A stretch of 64,000 bases of DNA, taken from the NCBI GenBank assembly GCA_034769895.1, contig CM068372.1:437600958-437664957 (forward strand), given 5' to 3'. The stretch's first letter is position 1. Every line of letters begins with the position of its first letter. Made by a program: the position numbers and the translations under genes. The notes under the pieces are model-generated. The model saw only the letters and a list, made by a program, of their open reading frames with translations. It was not told where the DNA came from and did no database searches. This DNA is from Magicicada septendecula. Its lineage: Eukaryota > Arthropoda > Insecta > Hemiptera > Cicadidae. Of the stretch, positions 37,185-47,292 are shown one piece after another.

Positions 37185-37641
37185 GCGCGTGCGTGCGTGC
37201 GTGAAAGTATGTAGATAAAGAAGGCTGGTTTGTGTTTTTAAAAATTAGTTATATTTAATATCTTGTTTTTTTTTATTATTTGAAAATTTTTATACTATGT
37301 TTCAATTTTATTTTATGTGAGTTTTAGAATGGGAATTTTATAATAGATGAGGGAGTGGAAGAGGTAGTTTGTCAATGATAAAAAAAAAATATATAATGAT
37401 GAAAGAAAATAATTAAATGTCAATAAAACTTAATTATGGGAAATAAGTAAAGCTTTCTTTGTTTTGAATAACCATAATTCTGTTCTCCTGTGTTTGCTGA
37501 AAAGAACCCGATTTTGGTAAGTACCAATGTTTTCTATTACAGTTGGCTAGTTTCAAAGATGGCGTCTGAATACAGACGTCAACAAGTGTTTATATGTACA
37601 ATTAGATAAAGAATAATTAAAATAATAAATAAAACTTAACA

Positions 37642-39321
37642 ATGTAGGTAACAGGAGTTGATTGAATAATAGTTATAACATTTTTTTTTTTGACTAAATA
37701 AAGGTAATGAGAATAATTGTGAAGTTTAAGGTAACTAAAGTAATTGTGAAATTTTACATGATTGATTGAATTAATGGAGATAAATAAATTAATTAATTAA
37801 TGTTGAGATGAATTTAAATAATTTCTGAGATTTAGATGCTATAAAGAGTAGTATATGATTAAACAGATAATATGTTTGGATATGGCGCTACATTATTGTT
37901 ATGAGATAAGTGATGAATTTTCCAGGGTAATTTCAAGGATCATATTAAGGTGAAATGTTGTAAAATGTTTGGATAATAATGAGTATTTAAATAAGGCATT
38001 TGAGTCAACCAAAGTAAATGGTTGTTAGATGAAATAAGAATTTTGAAGTAAAAATAAGGCAGAAACAGTGTTAGTACTAGGGACACAGTAGCGATAGTGA
38101 ATATATGTAGAAAGAGAGGGTAATGTAAGTAGAGATTAAATAGTTGATGGTGATATTTTGTAGATGAGGGTGAGGTGGTAAGGAGTGATCAGCGTGCTTC
38201 GTTGGGCAGGGAATTGTGAAGGGTCGAGGAGTGTTTGCCGAGATTATGGGAAGGGCAAAATGTGATGAATGGAATTGCCAAGGTCGGGAACACACATCCT
38301 AGATACAAAGAGGGTATTAGATATTTTAGTATAAGAGGAGAATGGTATAAGTGGAATTAGTGTTGAAGGGGGTTATTACTGAGAAATTGGTGTCACCCTA
38401 TGTAATTCTGTTAGTGATTGTTAGTAGGAAGAAAGGGAGTAAGGTTAGGTATATTGTTGCCCATATAAATTGAATTATAGTGAATAACTGAGAGTCACCC
38501 AAACTAATCAAAATGTGAAATGTTAAATAGAGAATTCATAGTAGAAAGGTAATGAGAAATGAAATGTAATGTAACATGAATGTTAATAATAAATTTGAAT
38601 TTTTATAGAATTAAATGGTACAATAATTAATAATTAAAGGTTTGATATAAAAGAGTTAATAGAAGTTCAAATTATAATGTTTATAAATTTTATACAAATT
38701 ATTTTAAATGTGAATTGTTTAATGTAAACGTAACAATGTTAATGTTCAAAGTAAATGTTTTATTATGTTATATTACGTTGTATGGTCATTGTGTGTGTGG
38801 TAAGGAGGTTGCTTCAGGGGTAGTAATGTTAAATGAATATTAAATATTAAGTAGATGACATTGATAATGGTGTCAAGCATAAAAGATAATTATGATTTTG
38901 CTTGAAGAAGTATTAGTATCAGGAAAACTGATCAATGAATTTTGAATAGATAGATTGTTTGCCATAATGTATTTGTGTTTTGGGTTCTATATAATAGGTA
39001 TATAGATAAATTGTTATTGATTCTTTTAAACTTAATGAATTATTTTACATGTTATTGCCTTAGTGTAAGAGTGTATTTCTTCTTGTGTTGGAAAGAGTTA
39101 AAATATTATTGACTGGAGTCAAAAGTTTGATAAAATGTAGGAATGCAAAAGAGAAAGAGACGTCTATTATAAATCTTGTTTTATCTCTGTATTCAAGAAA
39201 TTAGGAATTAAGGAAAACCAATGCCTATCAACGTAAACCAATGCAGCTAAGGGGAGACAGATCAGTTGGGGATATGGCATTATACAAGGCCACTCTTTGA
39301 TTTTATTATTCGATGTTTCAG
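37642..39321 (+). other. Noncoding 3' internal region of element A
   Basis: This is the continuation of element A after the insertion of element B. No credible ORF is present. It includes words shared with element B's 3' region (e.g. around 38785-38830 and 39190-39260), supporting a common origin of A and B. Confidence 0.65.
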
Positions 39322-39468
39322 AGTTTGGTGATGCTGTGGCGGCGGTCCTGAGCTGGCCGGCGCGTCAGAGCAGGAACGTCAAGTGCCTGACTGGCCTTGC
39401 GGTGTTAGGATCTCGCAAGAGAAGTCCAGTAAGGTCATGTAGGTACTGTCACAATCACTGGACCAAGG
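39322..39468 (+). other. Exon-like module, element A
   Basis: This is a 147-nt block between an acceptor (…cgatgtttcag) and a donor (CCAAGG|gtaagt). The open frame reads FGDAVAAVLSWPARQSRNVK and then CLTGLAVLGSRKRSPVRSC with RYCHNHW. It is the counterpart of 33816-33962 in element B. A decayed counterpart on the - strand of element C lies at ~42350-42520 and keeps CLSGYTVLGS. Confidence 0.5.
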
Positions 39469-39556
39469 GTAAGTTAATTGTATTCTTTTTATGTAAACAC
39501 TACAGGGGGTTGTGGCGACATATACGGGCTGATCCCTTTAGGAAGTATGGATGAGT

Positions 39557-39596
39557 CAATGAGAGTTTTTATGCCTCGTCATAAAACCTCTCATTG
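39557..39596 (+). other. Pre-PPT hairpin, copy A
   Basis: CAATGAGAG pairs with CTCTCATTG, and TTTTATG pairs with CATAAAA around a CCTCGT loop. The polypurine tract GAGGGGGT and the 3' LTR follow. Confidence 0.75.
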
Positions 39597-39605
39597 AGGG
39601 GGTTT

Positions 39606-40780
39606 TGTAACGGTACATTGGGTCCGTATAGGAGTTTTGGGGTACCTAGCCAATATAATTTTGTTGTAATCAAATGTAGTCAAAGTGTGAGGGTAAAAAG
39701 TTTTCAAATATATCATACAACGCAGTTTGCCAGAAAGAGTTGATGCCAAGGTCAAATGGCTTACGTGCCGATCGACAGCAATGCAGACAAAACAACCGCC
39801 GACACTGCTAAAATGTAATAAAAAGTACGAAAGACGTAATAACAAAATCATACAACAATGTCATCATCGCCAGAAAAAATAGATTTGATGACGAATTATC
39901 CCTTCCACATAGAAAATATACGCCATGTTGTCTTTCTCAGTCGACACAACACCGTCCGTGCAACAGCACGCTATAAAATCTGCTGGCCAGCAATTGCCAG
40001 CAAAAGTCTTTAAAAGTGTTTTAAGATGTAACTAAAAAGGTGAAAATTCAAATCAGTTAAAAAACTAACAGTACAAATGTAAATTAAAGTCAGTGGTGTA
40101 AAAGAACAGAAAGAAACAGTTAACATTCGGCCGAACGACTGCTGGACCATGTGAAACATCTGACAAGAACTTCAATCATCCGAATTCAGGGAAGTCAAAA
40201 TTCAAATCACTACCTATTAATTATTGAGCTCAAAATTACAATTTATTCAAATGTACCTTTAAAATAATTTGGGGGGGGAGCATGTGTGTGTGCGTGCATG
40301 TGCCGGCATATATATAGTCACCAGGCATTGGTTCACGTTACGTGACCAGATGACGTAACAAATTTAAATAGTAACTGCAGTGTGTTATAAGTCACTTGAG
40401 AATAAATTAGAAAATTGAAGATAAAAATATGTATGTAATTGTGATGTACGTAGAGATCATGTGGCGAAATACTTCGTCGCCATTTTGTTTCGTATGTAAT
40501 CAGGACTCCATCTTGTTTTGTTCTTGCAATTATTTTTAAATATTAATGTCAGTAAAGCACAAGTTTTATTTACCAAATGCTATCTGAGTTAATTTTTTCG
40601 AACAACCATCCCGTCTCTGAAAACGCTTATAGAATCCTGGAACCCTTAGGTAAAAATAAAATCTTATGTTGGCAATACAACATGGCGCCTGAACCATCAT
40701 GGTACATAAAACATAAATATGAACATGGTTTTAAAAGGTAAGTCAATATTAATAAAAAGAAAAAAGAGTGTTTATTAACA
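39606..40780 (+). repeat. 3' LTR of element A
   Basis: This LTR is 1175 bp long, starts TGTAACGGTACATTGGG, ends TTATTAACA and is followed by the GCTC duplication. It lacks the ~366 bp found in the 5' LTR. Confidence 0.9.
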
Positions 40781-41056
40781 GCTCTGCGATATTAGGTTTA
40801 ATATCTGATAATTTCAATATTAAGTCACTCTCGACATCAAGTATATTAATTAACTTTGTCAACCTCGGCTGTATCTTTCTAGCCACATGTATCGAATTCC
40901 AGCTACTTAAATGTAAAACCAGCTTCACGGAAAAACGTTTTGCTTAGATACAGTGCTTATATGTGGACTAAAACAGCGTGATCAGTTCTGCATTGATGCA
41001 GTGCTTTAGTCAGATCTGCTATACAACATCATTTAAAGAGATTATTAAATCCATTA

Positions 41057-41518
41057 TGTAACTATACGAAAAAATATAAAGAAAAAATTAACTTGAGCCC
41101 CGATTACTACAATTACTTTCAACTTACCTTCAAACAGCCAGAAGATTCCCAAGGTCGCCACCAAATTTTTTTGAGGAAATGTGGAAACCATTCACACTCC
41201 CCAAAGAAACAATTTTGATAAATTAACAATTAAATATAAACTCCCTCACAAAAAAACTCCAGGGCCGTCTAGGCGAACTTATTGACACAGAGATAGGGTT
41301 ATGGATAGAGTGGCATAATAATTAAACTAACACATTATTATGACAAAATCTTATTTTATTTTAATAAAAATAAAATACGTATTGGTTTCATTGCAACCTT
41401 GTATAAAACTATTTACTACCCAATACTATCAAATATTATGAAATACGCAAATCAGTACTTTATACCTCCCTTTTTGTTCCTCTATACTCGCGCGTGCGCG
41501 CGCACACACACACACACA

Positions 41519-41577
<59 letters not shown>

Positions 41578-42232
41578 TTTTTTTTTACTATTTAAATAGG
41601 GTTTCTACAGGAAAAAATAATTTTTTTCTGTAACTTTAAATAGGTTCAGATTTAAAGTTAGTTTCAATTTTGGAAAGTCAATTTTGAACTTATCTGGCTT
41701 ATGTAGACGAGTCTCCTGTTGATTACACCATTTGTTGCGAGACTTTTCCGGGAAAACACCAAAATGAACGTTCAAAACTTTTGTATCTTAATCACATTTT
41801 ACTGGTTTATTAATTTATACGTTTTTTACTGCTCCATCACATTTTTTTAACACAGTTTTCGGTAGGCCTACCTCGACTGTAATACATAGGCCTACCTACA
41901 CTATTGCAATATGACCATACGGTTCAGCTGTTGGGTGGAAACTGCTACGCTTCGCTAGCGTTCGGTGCCACAATTCTGTTCAACTACGCCTTTGAAACCA
42001 GTTTTCGTCGGTTTTCTCCACCCATCCCATCATGGTCACTTATTTTTCCGTTATCCAGCATGACACCATTTGGCTGGCCCCACCCAGACATCGAACCATT
42101 TTGTCGTAAACAAACGCGTAACTGGTGACTAATCATGACTTCACCAGCTAAAAATATAACTTGTTACACAATACCACATGTCCCGTAAAACCTTGTATAC
42201 AAAACTTGTAGCCCAAATTTTGCCCCGTTACA
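41057..42232 (-). repeat. 3' LTR of element C
   Basis: This LTR is 1176 bp, the same size as the LTR of element A. On the - strand it starts TGTAACGGGGC and ends GTTACA. It includes a (CA)n(CT)n tract. Confidence 0.85.
41501..41571 (+). repeat. (CA)n(CT)n microsatellite
   Basis: A CG/CA run turns into a long CT run inside the element C LTR. The ORF that spans it is an artefact of the repeat. Confidence 0.95.
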
Positions 42233-42246
42233 AGACCCCCCCCCCC

Positions 42247-42291
42247 CAATGAGATGTTTTATGTCAAAAAAAAACATAAAAACTCTCATTG
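42247..42291 (-). other. Pre-PPT hairpin, copy C
   Basis: On the - strand CAATGAGAG and CTCATTG form the outer stem and TTTTATGT/ACATAAAA the upper stem, with a T-rich loop. It is followed by a G-run (polypurine tract) and the 3' LTR. Confidence 0.72.
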
Positions 42292-43084
42292 CCTAAACCT
42301 AGTAGGATCAGTGAGGATATGGCGCCATGACCCTCCTTACTTCTTGATCAAGAGCTGGGTACTTACCCCCCTAATCCAGTGGCTGAGGCTGCACCTGCAT
42401 GACTTTACTGGACTTCCTTCATCAGGATCCCAACACGGTATAGCCAGACAGGCACTTGGTGACCCTGCCCTGACGAATTGGCCAGCACAGGTCCGCCCCC
42501 ACAGTTCCACACAGATTCTCTAACAACAAAGCAAAAACATTATCGAATAGTCTTTCATAAATCCATATCCTTGCACTGATTTGGGTTCCTCCTAGAAGTA
42601 CTGATTTGCATTAACCAAAGTACTCATTTGTGGTATCTTTAATATCTTAACACTCAAATAACATATTACAAATCAAAATAGATACCCTTATGCTAAAATA
42701 ACACACATTATTTTACCCAAGTAACATCTCAGTGCACATAAGTATATAATCATGTATCAAAATACAATTATAAATCATATCAAAAAAATAAAAAATACTC
42801 AAATTCAATGTCTCAACTTTCTAAAGATTACACTTTGTGCTTATTGTCACCTTAACAGGTGCAATCAATTGTCCACAATTCATTAACGTAATCTGTCACA
42901 ATATTTTATAACTTCTCAAAGGTTCAGATTTGCTGCATTTTTTGTTTGTTTGAAATTTCTTTGTTACAATTTTACAACATAACCAATAGTTGTAATTAAC
43001 TTTACTCACATCAAATTATAACAAGCAATATTGTTTTTACAAGGACAAACATTTTATACGTAGCTAATATTATATAATATAATT
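42292..43084 (-). other. 3' internal region of element C
   Basis: No intact gene is present. 42350-42520 on the - strand aligns loosely with the exon-like module of elements A and B and keeps a gtaagt donor, but has stops. The remainder is AT-rich. Confidence 0.5.
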
Positions 43085-43134
43085 AAATTACCTTATTCGG
43101 TCCACCTTAGTGACACTAGCTTCTTTCGTTCAAT

Positions 43135-43165
43135 GACGCGTTTCGGGATGAAATCCCATCTTCAG
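43135..43165 (-). ncRNA. Hammerhead-ribozyme-like motif, Penelope element 1
   Basis: On the - strand CTGAAGA (fits CUGANGA) is followed by a stem GGGAT…ATCCC, then GAAAC, GC and GTC. This is the order of a type I hammerhead core with a minimal stem III, as known from Penelope-like elements. Stem I was not modelled. Confidence 0.55.
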
Positions 43166-43839
43166 ATACACAATATCAATCAAAACGTAAATGTATACCA
43201 CATTTTGTGGTTATGTCATAATTTAAAATGTTTAAAATCTTTTAAATAAAATATACAAAACGTAACAACTGAATCGCTCGGAGCGCTCGCATGCATGCAC
43301 GCTGTACCGCGATTTCATTACGACTGGCTATAATTATCATTCAACCGTATAGCAGTGTCAAACAGGTTATTAGATCCGAAGTTCATTTGATCATTTAATA
43401 TGTTATTTTTGGTTGTTGCGTTTTTTGTAGCTTTATATATTTCGAACTCCTCTAGGCTATCCATTAATTTACCCTTCTTGCAAGTATGTAACGCTACGAA
43501 ATTGTTTTCGAAACTAGTATAATTATGACCTTTTGTTATTAAATGTTGTGCAAAACTGGAATTATTATTATTTGTTACACGGATACTAGAATACACGGTA
43601 GGGGTCACGGGGTGTGTGCGCAGTAGCAAGCCGCGCCGCTGACGTCACCGCGAACCCAGCCACCGCTCCACTGCCATAACCTATTGTGTTGTTACTGCGT
43701 TTATGAGTGAATACAACGTTGTTTACGTGAGTGTAAATTCTTATCGGTGATTGACGATTAAGTGCAGAGTTACGCTGCAGTTATCAGTGTATTGAGGGGT
43801 TTTTGAGAGTAAGTTTGAAGTTGTTTTGAGTAAAAAATA

Positions 43840-45757
43840 ATGGTTTGTTGTGCGATCGCGAGTTGTACTAACCACGGCAGACAAGGAAGTAAGTTAGGAA
43901 TTAATTTTCATACATTTCCTAAGAACAATGAGACGAAACAAAAATGGATAAATGCTAGTAAACGTGCCGATTCGTTTTCAGTTGATAATACTCGTGTGTG
44001 CTCAATACATTTTGCTGATTCTGATTATGAAAGGGATTTGAAAAGTGAACTGTTGAATCTTCCTCCGAAACGCAAGTTGAAGCCTGATGCTGTTCCAAAT
44101 TTACATCTCCCATCCTCCAGTGTTGATTTACGGGGTAGTAATGAGCCTAATAATGAGAGAGAAATTCGGGCACAAAAACGAAGTTACCGTAAAGAAGTAG
44201 AAGAGATTTTACAGGTAAATATATTACCAACTAATGAAGAAACTACTAGTAGAGAAAACATCAACTATGAAAACAAACAATGCTGTAAATGCGACACTGT
44301 GGGCTTATGTCAAAAATTAGAAATTATGGAGAAAGAAATAAAAGAACTTAGGCAAAAGAATACAAATTTACAGGATCATCTCTCTCGGTGTAATGATGAG
44401 TTACTTAAAACAAAACATTCGCTAAAAGTGGTTGAGGGTTCTTTTTCTGACTGTCAACAACAAGTGGTTATGAAAGGACGGTGCACTAATTGGTCATCTG
44501 AAGATATTGCAAAGGCTGCGACTTTACGTTGTATATCTTATAAAGCGTTATCTTTTGTCAGGGATGTATTGAAATATCCTCTTCCTAATGAAGTCACTAT
44601 TAAAAGAAGACTCAGGCAGTTTAGCGTTCCACCAGGTTTTATTGATTTAAGCCTTATTGTCATGAAAACCCAATCAAAGCTACTAATTACATTTGAAAAA
44701 GACGTAATTCTTAGCTTTGATGAAATGAAAGTTAACAGTGACTTATGTTTTGACCAGGTAGAGGAGATTATCAGAGGACCCCACAACAATGCTCAAGTTG
44801 CGGTCATCAGAAGTTTAGTAGGAAAATGGATGCAGCCCATTTATTATAACTTTGACACGGCCGTTTCTAAGGACTTGTTGACTGAAATGATTAAAGTCAT
44901 AGAAAATGTTGAATTTAAAGTGAGAGCATTTGTTTGTGATATGGGGCCATCAAACAGAAAACTTATAGGGAATCTAAAGGTTACATTTGATGACTCAGGA
45001 TTCGAAAATCCATCAAATCAAAACAGAAAAGTATGGGTTTTTTGTGATGTGCCTCATGCCTTAAAACTGTTAAGGAATCATCTGCTTGACGATGGTTATC
45101 GACTTAAATCTGGTAGTTTGCTCACAAAAGAAGCGTTCATTAAGTTAGTTGAACTTCAAGACACCGGCGTAGATTTACAATACGCTCATAAACTAACCAT
45201 GAACCATTTGCTTGTTGCTGGTACGGAAAGGCAAAATGTAAGGAAAGCAGCTGAGCTGTTTTCTCTCACTGTAGGACAAGCCATTTGTCATAAACTTCCT
45301 GAGTTCAGTTATGTTGGTGAGGCTGTAAAGGTCATAAACAATGGATTTGATTTGCTGAACTCCAGAGCTTCTGTTGATGGATATAAATTAAAAAGTGCAT
45401 ACGGAAATTGTTTACCAGAACAAGATGGAGCGTTAGACAAGCTGTATGACCTCATTCTCACAATGAGAGTAATAAAACACATACCAAAAGGAAATGAGAA
45501 GAAAGAAAAGATCAAAATGATTTCAACGATTCCACGGCAATTCCATTGATGCTAACCCAAAAGTTTTTGTAAGATTAAAGGACGTTATAAACGCGAAATA
45601 TCCAGGAATAGAGGACTTTGCTGTGATGTGTTTTGTAAGGACCCGCACTTTCATCAGAATGAAAGCTATCAACAAGAAAAAAAAATGCAAAGGTAATAAG
45701 CGAACTGAGGGCGAACAAAGACAAATAGTGAAGAAAATGAAAAAAGTTGCAACATAA
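43840..45757 (+). pseudogene. P-like transposase with THAP domain
   Basis: This is the DNA-binding and nuclease protein of a P-superfamily transposon. The N-terminus is a THAP zinc finger: CCAIASCTNHG, W, CSIHF and LKPDAVP. A leucine-zipper-like coil follows (LEIMEKEIKELRQKNTNLQD). The RNase H-like core has VILSFDEMKVNSD (first acidic residue) and VCDMGPSNRKLIGN (second), then VWVFCDVPHALKLLRNHLLD, which is the GTP-binding insertion region in P elements. The 569-residue ORF ends at 45549. A last conserved piece, DFAVMCFVRTRTFIRMKAIN, continues in another frame to 45757, so either a frameshift or an intron lies near 45540. Otherwise it is full length. Confidence 0.85.
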
Positions 45758-46258
45758 CTTTCCAGAATAAAGAAAAGGAAACACGTTAGCCTAATACAGT
45801 TAAAGGCTTTGGTGTGAAAGTAGAAAAGTTGATTTATATTATGTATATAAATATAATTGATATGTACAATTTGTAAAGATAAATTAAAATTTACTGTTTT
45901 AAAGAGTTTAAAATGACATTATTGGGGGTTTCTCCATACCACAGGTCTATGTGGTCTAAGCCTGTGCGAGCCTCTTCCGCCAGAAAAAAAAAGTAGTGTC
46001 CTCCGAGATGGTGAAAAAAGTTGACGTCCTTCGGAGGCTTTATACTAGCATTTCACCGACCATAGAAAAAATATATTTGTTTATTTAACTAATAAATAAC
46101 TTAGTAATAATAATAATACACTAAAACATGAAAAATCTCGATTATATTCACAAACGTGAATGAGTTAAACATGTGCGCGCGGTGTGCCTATAAGATTCTA
46201 TGCGGTGGGGCGAGGCGAGTGGGTACGCGGTGACGTCACCGCTCACAGCCCACCTGCG
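45758..46258 (+). other. 3' noncoding part of the P-like transposon
   Basis: No gene is seen. It leads into the right terminal inverted repeat. Confidence 0.7.
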
Positions 46259-47292
46259 CGTGACCCCTACCGTGTATTCTAGTATCCGTGATTTGTTATA
46301 GGAATATGCTCTAAAAATCTTGTATAAAAATCTCTGCCGGATTGGCCGATGTAGAATGCTGCACAATTATCGCATTTTATTTTATAGACTCCTGATTTAT
46401 TTTTTAAAGGAATATTTATTTTAGTTTTGAAACAATTTTTTAAATTACAGGTTTTGAATGAAATAGTATATCCTTTACTTTTAAAAACAGATTTTAAAAT
46501 ATTTGGCATCAAACCAGTATAATTAGCTGAAATGAATTTTTTATGTTTTTTATTATGTTGGTTAATAATGTTGGTATTTTTATTTTCTAAACGTTTTTTA
46601 TGTTTCATTATCATTCTATCAATTATTACTGGCCTGTAACCATTATTTAGAGCTATTTGTTTTATAATATTTACTTCTTGATCATAGTCTTCGTTATTAA
46701 GGGGAACACAAAGTAATCTGTCAATAAAGCTGTTAAATGCAGCCATTTTTTGGGCTGGAGGATGAAATGACTTAGCATGTATAACCGTATCTGTGCATGT
46801 GTGCTTTCTGTATATTTTGTATTTCAGGTCAGTACCGTTATTTGTTATGGTTAGATCCAGGAAATTAATATTTTTGTTATCTTTAATTTCCATAGTGAAT
46901 TTTATTTTCTTATGTATTTTATTTAAATAGTTATTAAATGACTCGAGCTGTCTATTGTTACCATTGAAAATGACAAAGGTGTCGTCCACATATCTTGAAT
47001 AATATACTATTTTATTGTCAAAATAATTGTTTTTTAAAATGTTGGTATTTTCTAAATGATTCAAATAAATATCAGTGAGGATACCTGAGAGTGGAGAACC
47101 CATTGCTAATATTATAGCTACCCCCTCAATACAATATTTCAATTCTCCATTACGAACCATATAACACATGTTTTATAATTACTCACAAATACATCACATT
47201 AAAATAACCATTACAACTCTGAATTTCACATTATAACTTCAGCTCTGATTTTCTATTAAACATTTTAATTATCAAATTCTGATCATTTATAA

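Larger units (their letters stand above)
28052..37641 (+). mobile_element. LTR retrotransposon B (gag-only), nested in A
   Basis: The LTRs are 28052-29295 and 34098-37641, the latter split by Helitron sequence. They start TGTAACGGGACA and end CTTAACA. The 4-bp target duplication ATGT is perfect (28048-28051 and 37642-37645). The internal region (29296-34097) has a primer-binding site, one gag-like protein in two frames, and about 3.4 kb of noncoding sequence rich in hairpins. No pol was found in any frame. Confidence 0.9.
34098..37641 (+). repeat. 3' LTR of element B, split by Helitron sequence
   Basis: The LTR halves are 34098-34205 and 36460-37641, which join to match the 5' LTR. The right half has a long (GT)n tract (about 37123-37195) that is much shorter in the 5' LTR. 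Confidence 0.88.
24891..40780 (+). mobile_element. LTR retrotransposon A (gag-only, non-autonomous)
   Basis: The two LTRs (24891-26432 and 39606-40780) start TGTAAC and end …TTAACA (TTAATA in the 5' copy). The element is flanked by the 4-bp duplication GCTC (24887-24890 and 40781-40784). The internal part has a primer-binding site and a broken gag-like protein but no protease, RT or integrase. Element B is inserted at 28052-37641. The hAT sequence closes up perfectly when A is removed. Confidence 0.88.
43578..46290 (+). mobile_element. P-like (THAP) DNA transposon
   Basis: A 32-bp terminal inverted repeat is identical at both ends (43578-43609 and 46259-46290) and starts CACGGATACTAGAATACACG. 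The 8-bp target duplication ATTTGTTA (43570-43577 and 46291-46298) is perfect. It sits in the Penelope reading frame. Perfect repeats and a nearly whole transposase suggest a recent insertion. Confidence 0.92.
43318..47169 (-). pseudogene. Penelope-like reverse transcriptase / GIY-YIG protein
   Basis: Reading from 47169, the palm shows MGSPLSGILTDIYLNHLE and the catalytic SRYVDDTFVIF. NINFLDLTI and a long basic linker (IIDRMIMKHKKR) follow. The GIY-YIG endonuclease is GVYKIKCDNCAAFYIGQSGR. The frame is interrupted at EHIPITNHGY by the P-like transposon. The remainder beyond it reads TNNNNSSFAQHLITKGHNYT and EEFEIYKATKN (43629-43318). The N-terminal RT motifs are missing because the element is 5'-truncated, as is usual for this class. 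Confidence 0.85.
43085..47185 (-). mobile_element. Penelope-like element 1 (5'-truncated), split by P-like transposon
   Basis: The - strand encodes the C-terminal half of a Penelope-like protein in two parts (47169-46291 and 43577-43318). A hammerhead-like motif lies downstream at 43135-43165. Removing the P-like transposon and one copy of its 8-bp duplication rejoins the reading frame. Both ends are approximate. Confidence 0.8.

Noticed and set aside
41399-41599. ORF rich in Leu/Ser
   Set aside because: It is a translation of the (CA)n(CT)n microsatellite.
43840-45549. Long 569-codon ORF as a host THAP gene
   Set aside because: It lies between perfect 32-bp inverted repeats with an 8-bp target duplication, so it is a transposase.
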